Part shown: positions 16,981 to 25,578 of the stretch, one piece after another
Numbering within the stretch: the stretch's first letter is position 1
Layout: every line of letters begins with the position of its first letter
Source: Oscillospiraceae bacterium
GTDB lineage: Bacteria; Bacillota; Clostridia; Oscillospirales; Oscillospiraceae
Assembly (NCBI GenBank): GCA_021771635.1
Contig: JAETOQ010000011.1
Span: 1 to 49,763 of the forward strand
Length of the DNA: 49,763 nucleotides
Direction: 5' to 3'
The notes under the pieces: model-generated
What the model saw: the letters and a program-made list of their open reading frames with translations, nothing else
Databases searched by the model: none
What the model was told of the DNA's origin: nothing
Program-made: the position numbers and the translations under genes

Positions 16981-17412
16981 ATGCTGATCTCAACAAAAGG
17001 GCGCTACGCACTGCGGGTCATGATCGATCTGGCGGAACATCAGGCAGATGGCTATATCCCATTGAAAGAAGTCGCGAAGCGGCAGGAGATCTCGGAGAAA
17101 TATATGGAGAGCATCATCAAGCTCCTGGTCAAGGCCAGACTGCTGCGCGGCCTCCGGGGCAAGGGCGGCGGGTATCATCTGACGAAGTCCCCGGACCAAT
17201 ACACGGTGGGCGGCATCCTGCGGCTGACGGAGGACTCCCTGGCCCCTGTGGCCTGCCTGGAGGTGGGGGCCGCTCCCTGCTCCAAAATGGCGGAGTGCCG
17301 CACTCTCGCCATGTGGCAGGGGCTTGACAAGGTCATCACCGGCTATCTGGACAACATCACCATTGCCGATCTGATGCGGTCAGAATCCGCCGGAAACGAC
17401 TATGTGATCTGA
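16981..17412 (+). CDS. Rrf2 family regulator (CymR/IscR type)
   Basis: A 143-residue winged-helix regulator. The start MLISTKGRYALRVMIDLAEH is the family signature; the recognition helix lies in ISEKYMESIIKLLVKA. Three cysteines in CLEVGAAPCSKMAEC near residues 92-104 have the spacing that holds an Fe-S cluster in IscR-type members; CymR proteins lack this. There are no isc or suf genes beside it but cysK is divergent. It may therefore sense Fe-S or sulfur status and control cysK and itself. Start chosen for GGGAGG; the frame from 16921 runs through the promoter. Confidence 0.9.
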   Translation: MLISTKGRYALRVMIDLAEHQADGYIPLKEVAKRQEISEKYMESIIKLLVKARLLRGLRGKGGGYHLTKSPDQYTVGGILRLTEDSLAPVACLEVGAAPCSKMAECRTLAMWQGLDKVITGYLDNITIADLMRSESAGNDYVI

Positions 17413-17430
17413 GCTTCGTGCAGTAACTGC

Positions 17431-17466
17431 AAAAGGCCAGCGGCCCGGAGGCCGCTGGTCTTCTTT
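17431..17466. terminator. Bidirectional terminator
   Basis: AAAAGGCCAGCGGCC, loop CGGA, GGCCGCTGGTCTTCTTT. It sits between the Rrf2 gene and the convergent membrane protein gene. Confidence 0.85.
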
Positions 17467-18364
17467 ACGCTTCTTTCTCCGGCTCTTCCCCGGCGCCGTT
17501 CTCCTCCCGGGCCTGTTTCAGGTAATCCCGCTCCGCGGACTTTTTGCTGGGCACGAAGCTCTGGGCCGGCGTCTTTTTCGTCCCCTTGCTTCTGGCGTAG
17601 AAGAATCCCGTGATGGAGAACACCACCGCGCCGATGAAGTTCACGAACAGATCCTTCATGGTATCAATGAGGCCGATATCCAGATATCCCCCCAGTCCCA
17701 GGCTCTCGCCATTGATGACCACATCCTGGATGTTGGGGATGGCTACCACCTTGTTGCTGAGGGTGGGGTCCAGGGCCACGGTGTAAATGGCGTTGACTAC
17801 CGTGTCCTTCTGCATGTCCGTGTGGAAGAACCAGTCCATGCCGAACTCGAAGAACTCCCACAGCACGCCGATGGTCATGGAGAAGCAGAAGGCCACCAGC
17901 GCCAGGAAAAAGGGTGACAGGTCGAAGGTCAGCCGCTCGTCATCATTGAGCAGCAAGACCATGGAAAAGCCCACCGCCGCGGCCAGAAAGCCGTTGAGCG
18001 TGTGGAGCATGGTGTCCCAGTTGGGCACCACCACGTAAAAGGCGTTGACTTCGCCCAAAATCTCCGCCGCGAAAATAAAGCACAGGATCGTGATCTCCAG
18101 CGGAGGCGGCAGCTCGATCCGCAGCTTCACCTGGATCCAGCTGGGCAGATAGAGCAGCACCAGTGTCAGGATGCAGAAGAACGCGCTCTCATAGCTGCGG
18201 AGCATGATCTGGCGGACCAGCGACACGATGACCAGCACCCGCAGGGTATAGAACACGATAAACGAGCTTCGATGCTCCCGCAGTTCCTTTTCCATGGCTT
18301 GCCGGAAGTTCTTTTTCTCCCGCTTTTTGGCATTTTTCCGCTCCGCTTTTGTTAGCCTTTTCAC
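17465..18364 (-). CDS. YjdF/DUF2238-like membrane protein
   Basis: A 299-residue integral membrane protein with a very basic N-terminus (KRLTKAERKNAKKREKK), about six hydrophobic segments between residues 35 and 265, and a charged cytoplasmic tail. The motif NWDTMLHTLNGFLAAAVGF and the following GVLWEFFEFGMDWFF match the YjdF/DUF2238 family of unknown function, whose conserved His, Glu and Asp residues lie near the membrane. The start at 18364 has no strong ribosome site in view. It may be cotranscribed with the upstream CapA-type gene, 89 bases away. Confidence 0.72.
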   Translation of the reverse strand: MKRLTKAERKNAKKREKKNFRQAMEKELREHRSSFIVFYTLRVLVIVSLVRQIMLRSYESAFFCILTLVLLYLPSWIQVKLRIELPPPLEITILCFIFAAEILGEVNAFYVVVPNWDTMLHTLNGFLAAAVGFSMVLLLNDDERLTFDLSPFFLALVAFCFSMTIGVLWEFFEFGMDWFFHTDMQKDTVVNAIYTVALDPTLSNKVVAIPNIQDVVINGESLGLGGYLDIGLIDTMKDLFVNFIGAVVFSITGFFYARSKGTKKTPAQSFVPSKKSAERDYLKQAREENGAGEEPEKEA

Positions 18365-18453
18365 AGATCAGCTTCCTCCCTGATTTGAAAATTTCAGAAA
18401 TAGCCTCTGCCCGCGGGGCGGCCGCAGCCGGGCCATGTCCCCGCAGTCCGGCG

Positions 18454-19680
18454 TCAGGGCGTCTGTGCGCCCTCTGTCTCTCCGGCCGCCTTGGCTTCCG
18501 CGGCTGCTTTCGCCGCCTCCTCCGCGGTCGTTTTGTCCCAGGGCGCGGCCAGCTTGCTCAGGCACCGCTGGCAGTCCTCCGTGCCCTGCTCATAGGGTGT
18601 GGGACGGTAGTCGTTCCTGTTGGGCACGCTGCTGACGCGGCACGGCACATACGCCATCTCCCAGGAGACGCCGCTCTCCTCCGCGTACACCACCAGCTGC
18701 GCGATCGCCGTATCCTTGTCTCCCGGATTCCGGTTGCCGCCAAAGCAGAAATTGCCGATGCTGTACAGGATCACGCCGCCCTGATAGTCCTCCGCCGGCT
18801 GCAGGACATGCGGGTGTGTTCCCACCACGACATCCGCGCCGCCATTGATCGCCGCGTGAGCAAGGTATTTCTGCCGTGCCGTCGGCACATAGATCTTCTC
18901 CGCTCCGGCGTGCATACAGGCGATCACGATGTCCGCCCCCTCTTGCCGCAGGCGGGCCGCGCCCTTTTTCATCTGCTCCTTGGAGCCGTTGAAGGGCAGC
19001 ACGTAAATGCCCACCCGGACGCCTGTCCCATCGTCATGCCGCAGGTCGAAGCACATGCCCTGATCTCCCTGTATCCCGGTCACGTTCACACTCTCCAGCA
19101 CCGCCGCGGTATCCGCCACGCCGGCACTGCCAAAATCATGGGTGTGGTTGTTGGCCATGGACACGCAGTCCACGCCGCCCAGCACCAGCGACTCCGCATA
19201 CTTCGCCTGTCCGCAGAACGCATACTCCGATGAGGATTCCAGCCGCCTGTTGGAAAAGCTGCACTCCAGGTTCGCAAGTGTCAGATCATCCGCCGTCAGG
19301 ATCTCCGCCACGTTGGAAAACGGATAGGCCAGATCATCCCCCACCACACTTTCAAAATGGTTCGTATAGTGGCTGGACGACAGGGTGCAGTCCCCCAGCA
19401 GGGAGATCACAAACCGCCGTTGGTCCTCCGTGGCCTCCGCAGGGACCTCCTCGCCGCCGATGCCCGCTCCCTGTTCCGGCGGAGGCTGTACCGCCGGAAG
19501 TTCCATCCTGCCTTCGGCGGAAACAGCCAGATCCTCCGGTTCCACAGGCGCTTTCCGGTCAGGTCCGGACGCTCTCAGGAGAAACAGCCCGGCAGCAGCC
19601 AGCACTTCCGCTGCGAACACGATACCCAATACGGTCAGCAGCGGATTTCTTTTCCGCCGCATTTCACGCTTTCCTCGCAC
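18454..19680 (-). CDS. CapA family (PGA_cap) metallophosphatase-fold protein
   Basis: A 408-residue membrane-anchored protein with an outer CapA domain. A basic N-terminus and one hydrophobic segment (residues 13-33) anchor it; a Pro/Glu-rich linker follows. From about 95 the domain shows ISLLGDCTLS, LANLECSFSN, SMANNHTHDFG, CMHAGAE, VVGTHPHVLQ and YSIGNF, the conserved metal-ligand and active-site motifs of the CapA/calcineurin-like fold. Family members act in poly-gamma-glutamate or envelope polymer metabolism. capBC genes are absent, so capsule synthesis is not implied. The start is GTG with GGGGG 7 bases before it; an ATG six codons in is possible. Confidence 0.88.
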   Translation of the reverse strand: MRGKREMRRKRNPLLTVLGIVFAAEVLAAAGLFLLRASGPDRKAPVEPEDLAVSAEGRMELPAVQPPPEQGAGIGGEEVPAEATEDQRRFVISLLGDCTLSSSHYTNHFESVVGDDLAYPFSNVAEILTADDLTLANLECSFSNRRLESSSEYAFCGQAKYAESLVLGGVDCVSMANNHTHDFGSAGVADTAAVLESVNVTGIQGDQGMCFDLRHDDGTGVRVGIYVLPFNGSKEQMKKGAARLRQEGADIVIACMHAGAEKIYVPTARQKYLAHAAINGGADVVVGTHPHVLQPAEDYQGGVILYSIGNFCFGGNRNPGDKDTAIAQLVVYAEESGVSWEMAYVPCRVSSVPNRNDYRPTPYEQGTEDCQRCLSKLAAPWDKTTAEEAAKAAAEAKAAGETEGAQTP

Positions 19681-19927
19681 AGCCGTTCCCCCTTTCTCTC
19701 CGCTATTCTATCATAGTTCCCGCTCATACACCAGACAGCGGCAGGAATAATTTTCTTCTGCCATGACGCCGCGCCGATGCCGCCTTTGAAGACCGCCTCC
19801 CGTGGGATTGCGATCCTGTCAGGAATATGATTCCCCAATGGATGAAACGTCAGGCGTCGCGCTTTGCCGCGCGATGCACATCCCAGAGGACTTGTCCGGC
19901 GGGTAACGGCTGTCTCTTCACGCGCAT

Positions 19928-20180
19928 TTGGAGGATGAACCGCACCCCATTTGTCAGCAGGCCAGAAATTGGGAACGCATTTATCTGACGGAAGGAGCGG
20001 AAGGGCTTGCTGTCGAACGTCGAGGATGCAGCAGCGCTGGCCGGCCAAAACTGCCCAAAGAGGTCGAAGAAGATCTGCTGTCCGAAGTGCAGCGGCTGCG
20101 AGCGGAGAACGAATACCAAAAAACTTGCAAGCCTTGATTTTGGAAAACGAGCGGCGCCAGCGCAGAAAACGCAGGTAGTT
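19928..20180 (+). pseudogene. IS3-family (IS150-like) OrfA remnant, frameshifted
   Basis: Translations in two frames together give the end of an IS150-type OrfA: NWERIYLTEGAEGLAVERRG, then GRPKLPKEVEEDLLSEVQRL, RAENEY, and, after a one-base slip near 20115, KNLQALILENERRQRRKRR and stop. The N-terminal helix-turn-helix is missing and no OrfB follows. It is a dead fragment. Confidence 0.8.
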
Positions 20181-20186
20181 CAAAAA

Positions 20187-20464
20187 TGAAGTGCCCCCAA
20201 AAAGTTAGACAATATTGAAAGTAAATTTATTTAAGCAACCGAAAGGGCTTGAACAATTTTTACTTCAAATTATTGTCTAAGAACCTGTATTCACAACCGT
20301 TGAACGCCGTCTGAGCGGTCTTTTTCCCGTCGTACTGCGTCGTTTTTCCTTTCCATACGTCAGTATGGCTGTGGAAAATCTCCTTGTCTGACAAGAAAAA
20401 TCCTCGTCCATCCGGCATTCCCCGGTTATGAATACAGGTTCTAACTTTTCGGGGGCACTTTAAA
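20187..20464. mobile_element. IS3-derived mini-element carrying a nested MITE
   Basis: The left end GAAGTGCCCCCAAAAAGTTA at 20188 and the right end ending GGGGGCACTT at 20460 are inverted repeats of the IS3/IS150 type (AAGTGCCCCC[AG]AAAAGTTAGACAAT). Between them lie about 110 bases of AT-rich non-coding sequence with its own TTTACTTC/GAAAGTAAA arms, interrupted by a complete MITE family A at 20281-20441. The elements are therefore nested: the MITE entered the IS-derived mini-element. Confidence 0.8.
20281..20441 (+). repeat. MITE family A, complete copy 2 (161 bp)
   Basis: Begins GAACCTGTATTCACAACCG and ends with the inverse of GAACCTGTATTCATAACCG. It is flanked by TAA on both sides, a 3-bp target duplication of the TNA type used by IS5-group elements. 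There is no open reading frame of substance inside; two small hairpins are present. It differs from copies 1 and 3 by several substitutions, so it is a diverged copy. Confidence 0.9.
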
Positions 20465-20514
20465 TTTGCAGACAGCGGCTCTCCTTTACCATCCATACTA
20501 TTTCAAGGGACCGA

Positions 20515-21189
20515 TCAAACCGGTGCAGGTCCTCCGCCTCCAAACTCTCGCAGGTTCTCCTGGAGTTTATGGAAAAACAGGCTGGTGTGATACCCATCCG
20601 CCGCGGCGTGGGAGATGGTCACAGTCACGGGGAGCGTATATGTTCCCTCCGCCTCTGTGTATTTTCCAAAGGTGACGATGGGAAACAGCGCCGGCTCGCC
20701 CACAGAGCTGGTGGCAAACCCGGTATAGTCCAGCCAGGGGACACAACTGGCACAGAAGAAATTCGGCGGCTGTCCAGGGCGGCCCTTGACACCGTGGACA
20801 TCGCCATAGGTGTCCACAACTCGCTGAAACTCCCGGTAGAACACCTCAAATTCCGGGTGGTATTCCGTCCACAGGTCGCTGAAGGTCTTGTCGTCCTCAT
20901 GGAACACCGTAAAATTCAGGTGTACCGTGTCCCAGATACCCAGGGCTCCATCAGGCGCGGTCATCAGCTTCATTTCCTCCATCTCGTTCACGGTCCTGGC
21001 CGCTGCGTAGAGGAAACAGCCGTAAAACCGCCTGCCATGTGTCCTGGCAAATGCCACCGCCTCCGTGACGTCAAGCTGGGCGGTGAGGGAATATCCGCAT
21101 TTCAGCGTGCCCCGGTAATAGCGGTAGTGCTCCCGCCGGGGCCACGTCTCCATGTCGATCCTTCGATAGCCGGGAAACTTTGATTCCAT
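20515..21189 (-). CDS. CatA-like acetyltransferase
   Basis: A 224-residue protein of the chloramphenicol acetyltransferase (type A) family, which transfers acetyl from acetyl-CoA. The active-site region reads TISHAAADGYHTSLFF near residues 190-205, with the catalytic His and the structural Asp-Gly of the classical HHxxxDG motif; the first His is Ser here. RFYGCFLYAAARTVNEMEE and LNFTVFHEDDKTFSDLW match conserved blocks, and length is right. It should work as a cytoplasmic trimer. Many chromosomal homologues in clostridia do not confer resistance, so the substrate is open. GGGAGG precedes the ATG. It lies next to IS and MITE debris. Confidence 0.82.
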   Translation of the reverse strand: MESKFPGYRRIDMETWPRREHYRYYRGTLKCGYSLTAQLDVTEAVAFARTHGRRFYGCFLYAAARTVNEMEEMKLMTAPDGALGIWDTVHLNFTVFHEDDKTFSDLWTEYHPEFEVFYREFQRVVDTYGDVHGVKGRPGQPPNFFCASCVPWLDYTGFATSSVGEPALFPIVTFGKYTEAEGTYTLPVTVTISHAAADGYHTSLFFHKLQENLREFGGGGPAPV

Positions 21190-21579
21190 AACGATCCTCC
21201 CTCTTGTACAGACAGCGGGACGGCGGAGCTTTTGACCGCCGGTGTGCCCATCTATCCTCTTTTCACACCGCTCAAACCGTTTTGGAGGCGGTCCGCTGTA
21301 TTTTCCATGCCCATATTTTATCACAACGGTGCCGGAGCATACCAGTGGAATTTTTCGATGCCGGAAAAAGGCCTGGGGCCATATTGTGTCACCGACTCTC
21401 AGCGGCCAGGCAGCCGCTGTATCCCTCCGTAGCTGCCAAAATTTTTCAGCGCACTTGTGTTTGCCCCCATCTTTCGCTACAATATTTGAAAGAGATCACA
21501 AGGCGGCAGCTTCTATGGACCGTCAGGCTCGTATGCTTTCCAGGGCTTCTTCGCCGCGCTTCAGAAAACGGAGGTCATC
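21190..21579 (+). promoter_or_regulatory. Intergenic region with glycerate kinase promoter
   Basis: A 390-base stretch with no credible gene. A moderate promoter lies at 21455-21483 (TTGTGT, 17 bases, TACAAT), about 97 bases before the kinase. Nothing else stands out. Confidence 0.5.
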
Positions 21580-22707
21580 ATGAAGACATTTCTTTTAGCG
21601 CCGGATTCCTTCAAAGGGACGCTTTCCGCCGCTCAGGTCTGCGCCATTCAGTCCTCCGTGATCCGGAAGCACGTTCCCGGCGCCGTCATCCACGCCATCC
21701 CCATGGCCGACGGCGGGGAGGGCATGGTGGAGTCCTACCTGGGCATCATGGGCGGCAGACGTGTCACCGCATCGGTCACCGCGCCGCTGGGCGGCACGGT
21801 GGACGCGGTGTACGGCGTTCTTCCGGACGGCAGCGCCGTCATGGAGATGGCCTCCGCGGCGGGGCTTTCTCTGGCCGCGGGCCGCGAGAACCCGCTGGAA
21901 GCCACCACCTACGGCGTGGGGGAGCTGCTTCTTCACGCCGCTGCCAGCGGCATCCGAAAGGTCCTCCTCGGGATCGGCGGCAGCTGCACCAACGACTGCG
22001 GCATCGGCATGGCCGCCGCTTTGGGCTTCCGATTTCTGGACTGCGGCGGCAGGCCGGTGGAACCGCTGGCGAAAAACCTGGGCCGGATCCGTCAGATCCT
22101 CCCCCCGGCTTCTCTCCCGGAGCTGGATCTTCGGGTGGCCTGCGATGTGGACAATCCCCTCCTGGGCGAGCACGGCGCCACCTACACCTTCGGCCCCCAA
22201 AAGGGCGCCGACGCGGCCATGCTGGCCCAGCTGGAGGCCGGTATGACGCAATTTGCCCAGGTGCTGACCGCCTTCAGCGGCATTCCCGCCGCCAGCTTTC
22301 CGGGCGGCGGCGCAGCCGGCGGTCTGGGCGCGGCTCTCCGCATCCTGCTGGACGGCAGGCTGATGCCCGGTGCGGAGCTGCTGCTGGACAGCGTGGGCTT
22401 TGACGCGCTGCTGCGGGAGGCGGACATCGTATGGACCGGCGAGGGCCGCATCGACTGGCAGAGCGCCCATGGAAAGGTCCCCGGCGCGGTGGGCCGCCGC
22501 TGCGCGGCCGCGGGAGTCCCCTGCGTCGCCCTATGCGGCTCCATCGGAAAGGGTGCCGGTCTGCTCTATGACAGCGGCATCTCCGCCATTTTCAGCGCGG
22601 TGCAGGGCGCCTGCTCCTTTGAGGAGGTCCAGCAGGCCAGCGCCGCCAGCCTGGAATTTCTGGCAGACGCCGTTTTGCGCCTTCTGACGCTCCAGGACCG
22701 GCATTGA
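21580..22707 (+). CDS. glxK: Glycerate kinase (GarK/GlxK family)
   Basis: A 375-residue type II glycerate kinase that phosphorylates D-glycerate with ATP to 2- or 3-phosphoglycerate. The N-terminus APDSFKGTLSAAQVC, the loop MADGGEGMVES, and the IGGSCTNDCGIGMAAALGF block near 127-145 are family signatures; a Cys stands where Gly is more usual in TNDGG. Length is typical and it is cytoplasmic. It is a single gene, ended by a palindromic terminator. It would feed glycerate into lower glycolysis and serine synthesis. Confidence 0.93.
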   Translation: MKTFLLAPDSFKGTLSAAQVCAIQSSVIRKHVPGAVIHAIPMADGGEGMVESYLGIMGGRRVTASVTAPLGGTVDAVYGVLPDGSAVMEMASAAGLSLAAGRENPLEATTYGVGELLLHAAASGIRKVLLGIGGSCTNDCGIGMAAALGFRFLDCGGRPVEPLAKNLGRIRQILPPASLPELDLRVACDVDNPLLGEHGATYTFGPQKGADAAMLAQLEAGMTQFAQVLTAFSGIPAASFPGGGAAGGLGAALRILLDGRLMPGAELLLDSVGFDALLREADIVWTGEGRIDWQSAHGKVPGAVGRRCAAAGVPCVALCGSIGKGAGLLYDSGISAIFSAVQGACSFEEVQQASAASLEFLADAVLRLLTLQDRH

Positions 22708-22730
22708 CGCGGACAGTCCATATATGCAAA

Positions 22731-22752
22731 GGCGGCGGATCTGATCCGCCGC
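22731..22752. terminator. Terminator hairpin, left copy of a 22-bp direct repeat
   Basis: Palindrome GCGGCGGATC-T-GATCCGCCGC just after the glycerate kinase gene. The same 22 bases recur at 22980-23001. Confidence 0.8.
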
Positions 22753-22753
22753 T

Positions 22754-22979
22754 TCAGGCTGTCGAAAAAGTCCCCCCGGACTTTTTCGACAGCCTGCTAA
22801 TGTCCCAATTTTCAAAATATGCAACATTTTGAAAATCTCCTGCTTCGCAGGGCAACGGACTGCGAAGCAGTCCGCTGCGGACATTCGATCCAACACGAGG
22901 TGGGTGCTGCCCCCTCGTGCTCCCCCGCATCGCAGAGAGTCTCTTTCTCCTAATAAACGATAGTTTTTCGACAAGCTGA
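22754..22979. repeat. Hairpin-rich 226-bp element with inverted ends
   Basis: The ends match as inverted repeats (TCAGGCTGTCGAAAAAGT against TCAGCTTGTCGAAAAACT, 15 of 18). Inside are further hairpins: GTCGAAAAAGTCC / GGACTTTTTCGAC, TTTTCAAAAT / ATTTTGAAAA and CTGCTTCGCAG / CTGCGAAGCAG. No coding sequence is credible. It lies exactly between two copies of a terminator palindrome, as an insertion with a long duplication would. Confidence 0.75.
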
Positions 22980-23006
22980 GGCGGCGGATCTGATCCGCCG
23001 CCTTTG
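22980..23006 (-). terminator. Terminator hairpin, right copy
   Basis: The same palindrome as at 22731-22752, followed on the plus strand by CTTTG. It would end the PII-like gene on the minus strand. Confidence 0.7.
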
Positions 23007-23016
23007 TGATTTCCTC

Positions 23017-23682
23017 TCAATTTTCACGGTCAAGCTGCCGCAGTCCGGCGATGTCGCTCACCGGCAGGGAGAACACCAGAGACTGGGCCTCCGTCCCCAT
23101 CCCCGCCTGGGTCATCACCGCTTTCATGATGGGCTTGCGGTCCTCCGCCCTGGTCAGGATGAAGACCAGCTCCTTTTCCGCCGCGATGGACACGCCGAAA
23201 AATTTCTTTGCCAGCTCGGTGCCGGTGCCCTTGGCATGGACAGCGGTGCCTCCAGTGGCCCCGGCTCCCCGGGCCGCGTCCATCACCCGGTCCGTAAAGC
23301 CCTGGTTGGTAATGACAACGATCAGCTCATGTGTCAGCTCTTTTTCCATCATATCCTCCGCCTCCTGCCGCAGCAGATAGTCCCTGGCGGCCGCGCCGCC
23401 GATGCTGGATACCGGCACCGTCATCAAAACGCCCCGGCCCGGGATATCCAGCCAAAGCTCTCTGGCCGCCCTGTGTACCAGCCGCGCGGAACGGGGCGCC
23501 ATACAAAACAGGACCGCCTTTTCCGTGGCTTCCAGGCCCAGGCAGTCCAGGATCTCGGTGGTGGCCGTTCCCTGGCCCAGGGCCGTCAGCACCAGGGGAA
23601 GCCCCTGGCTGTGATACCAGGCCGCAAACTCCCCGCTGCGGCTGCGGTCCGTGATGGTGATCATGAGAACAGCTCCGCCCAT
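23017..23682 (-). CDS. Tandem PII-like signalling protein
   Basis: A 221-residue protein made of two PII-like halves. The second half (about 115-215) is clearest: ELTHELIVVITNQGFTDRVM then ARGAGATGGTAVHAKGTG, resembling the PII core and its GGT.H.RG ligand loop. The first half has the same ferredoxin-like order but is more diverged. PII proteins bind nucleotides and small effectors and dock on channels or enzymes. It follows the DUF1538 permease gene by about 30 bases, in the same direction, so regulation of that permease is the likely job. ATG chosen for AGAGGAG; a GTG overlapping the permease stop (23715) is less likely. Confidence 0.8.
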   Translation of the reverse strand: MGGAVLMITITDRSRSGEFAAWYHSQGLPLVLTALGQGTATTEILDCLGLEATEKAVLFCMAPRSARLVHRAARELWLDIPGRGVLMTVPVSSIGGAAARDYLLRQEAEDMMEKELTHELIVVITNQGFTDRVMDAARGAGATGGTAVHAKGTGTELAKKFFGVSIAAEKELVFILTRAEDRKPIMKAVMTQAGMGTEAQSLVFSLPVSDIAGLRQLDREN

Positions 23683-23711
23683 GGTCGTTTCTCCTCTCTC
23701 GTGTTGACGGA

Positions 23712-25265
23712 TCACAGGTCGATGATCTCCTCGTCCGCCGCCGTGCCCTCGGTCCGCGCCGTCTTGCGCATCTTCAGCTGATAGGCCAGGCCCAGCAGCT
23801 GGATGGTCAGCAGCGGCGTCATAGCCACCATGGCCACCACGCCGAAGGCGTCGGTGACCACATTGCCGCCCAGGGCCTTGCAGGCCCCCTGGGCAAAGGG
23901 AAGCAGGAAGGTGGCCGTCATGGGGCCGGAGGCCACGCCGCCGGAGTCGAAGGCGATGGCGGTAAAGATCTTCGGCACAAAAAATGAAAGGGCGATGGCA
24001 CCGAGGTAGCCCGGTATCAGGAACCAGAAGATCGAGATCCCCGTCAGCACCCGGATCATGGCGAGGCCGATAGACGCCGCCACGCCGATGGACAAGCTGG
24101 TGCTCATGGCCTTGCCGGGGATGGCGCCGGAGGTGATCTCCTCCACCTGATGGTTCAGCGTGTGGACCGCCGGCTCCGCCTGGACGATGAACCAGCCCAT
24201 CAGCATACCGATGGGCACCAGCACCCAGTTCTGGTCCAGGGCGGCGATCTGCTGGCCCAGATAGGTCCCCGCCGGCAGAAAGCCCACGTTCACGCCGGTG
24301 AGAAACACGGTCAATCCAATGTCAGTATACAGGAGGCCCACCATGATTTTCAACACCTTTTTCCGGCTCAGGTGCAGGGAGGCCGCCTGAAAGGCGGCAA
24401 AAAACGCCGCAATGGGAGTCAGGCACACCGCCACCTCCCTGGCGTATTCCGGAAGCGCCGTCACGAACAGCCCCCACAGGTCCCGGCTGTCCCCCGCCGC
24501 GGGCAGCTCCGCCGGCACGTAGACGCCGGAGGCCGGATACACCAGCGACAGGATCAAAACCGCCAGGATCGGTCCCACCGAGCAGAGGGCCACCAGGCCG
24601 AAGCTGTCCTGCGCGGCGTTTTCGTCGCTTCGGGTGGATGCGACGCCCACGCCCAAGGCCATGATAAAGGGCACCGTCATGGGGCCGGTGGTCACACCGC
24701 CGGAGTCAAAGGCGATGGCCAGAAAGTCCTTGGGGATAAAGGCCGCCAGAATAAAGACCGCCAGATAGGAGAGGATCAGCAGTCCGTTCAGCGGGACGCG
24801 GAACAGGATGCGCAGCAGGGCCACCACCAGAAAAGCCCCCACGCCCACGGCCACGGCCCCCACCAGGACCATGTTGGGGATGCCGGGCACCTGCCCCGCC
24901 AGGACCTGGAGGTCCGGCTCCGACACCGTGATGATGACGCCGATCAGAAAACTGACCGACACCACCACCCACAGCTTCCGGGACTTGGTCATGTGGGCGC
25001 CCACCCGCTCGCCGATGGGTGTCATGGCGGTCTCCGCGCCCAGGGTGAAGAGGCCCATGCCGAGGATGAGCATCACCGCGCCGATGAGAAATGCCAGCAG
25101 AATATCCGTGGGCACCGGCGCGGCGGTGAAGCACAGGATCAGCACGATGACGGTGATGGGCACCACGGCGGCCAGGGCCTCCCGCACCTTTTCTCCCAGT
25201 ATGGTCTTTGTCTGGCCCATCCGCTCCTGCCAGCGCCGGCGCAGCCTGCTCCGCAATGTCCTCAC
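23712..25265 (-). CDS. DUF1538 family permease
   Basis: A 517-residue integral membrane protein with about twelve to fourteen hydrophobic segments in two homologous halves. Each half carries the same motif: IAFDSGGVTTGPMTVPF near 180-200 and IAFDSGGVASGPMTATF near 410-430, followed by DSFGLVALCSVGP and DAFGVVAMVAMTP. This internal duplication is the DUF1538 hallmark. The transported substrate is not established. It is paired with a PII-like gene downstream, suggesting effector-gated transport. The start is uncertain: GTG at 25265, a TTG three codons later, or ATG at codon 16. Confidence 0.85.
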   Translation of the reverse strand: MRTLRSRLRRRWQERMGQTKTILGEKVREALAAVVPITVIVLILCFTAAPVPTDILLAFLIGAVMLILGMGLFTLGAETAMTPIGERVGAHMTKSRKLWVVVSVSFLIGVIITVSEPDLQVLAGQVPGIPNMVLVGAVAVGVGAFLVVALLRILFRVPLNGLLILSYLAVFILAAFIPKDFLAIAFDSGGVTTGPMTVPFIMALGVGVASTRSDENAAQDSFGLVALCSVGPILAVLILSLVYPASGVYVPAELPAAGDSRDLWGLFVTALPEYAREVAVCLTPIAAFFAAFQAASLHLSRKKVLKIMVGLLYTDIGLTVFLTGVNVGFLPAGTYLGQQIAALDQNWVLVPIGMLMGWFIVQAEPAVHTLNHQVEEITSGAIPGKAMSTSLSIGVAASIGLAMIRVLTGISIFWFLIPGYLGAIALSFFVPKIFTAIAFDSGGVASGPMTATFLLPFAQGACKALGGNVVTDAFGVVAMVAMTPLLTIQLLGLAYQLKMRKTARTEGTAADEEIIDL

Positions 25266-25362
25266 CTCTTATCGTCCAAAATGCATATTATTGTTAATAT
25301 AACATGCAAAACTTGTCTGTTGCAAGGGCTTGCTGTCGTTCTTAACAGATCCTTTGCGCCTG

Positions 25363-25578
25363 TCAGGTGGGGTTCTCCCACGACTCCAGCAGCATGGCGT
25401 AGATGCGGCTGACGATCATCTCCTGCAGCTCCTGCAGGCCATCCTCCCGCAGCATGTAATAGACCTCCATTGTCCGTTCAAGTCCGGCGGAACGCAGTCC
25501 GCATACGATCTCCCACTCCTCCATGTGGTCCACCGCCCAATGGATGGCCGCCTTGCCCCGCGCAAAATTTTCTTCCAT
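25363..25578 (-). CDS. Small acidic protein of 71 residues, unknown
   Basis: Begins MEENFARGKAAIHWAVDHME and is predicted to be mostly helical, with many Glu and Met residues and no signal peptide. A very good ribosome site (GGAGGG, 9 bases) precedes the ATG, and codon use matches the neighbours, so it is likely real. I do not recognise a family. It lies upstream of the DUF1538-PII pair and in the same direction, about 100 bases away. Confidence 0.65.
   Translation of the reverse strand: MEENFARGKAAIHWAVDHMEEWEIVCGLRSAGLERTMEVYYMLREDGLQELQEMIVSRIYAMLLESWENPT

Noticed and set aside
19635-20183. A 182-codon minus-strand frame over the IS3 remnant
   Set aside because: It crosses the promoter side of the CapA gene and the OrfA remnant, which reads clearly on the plus strand; no family motif is visible.
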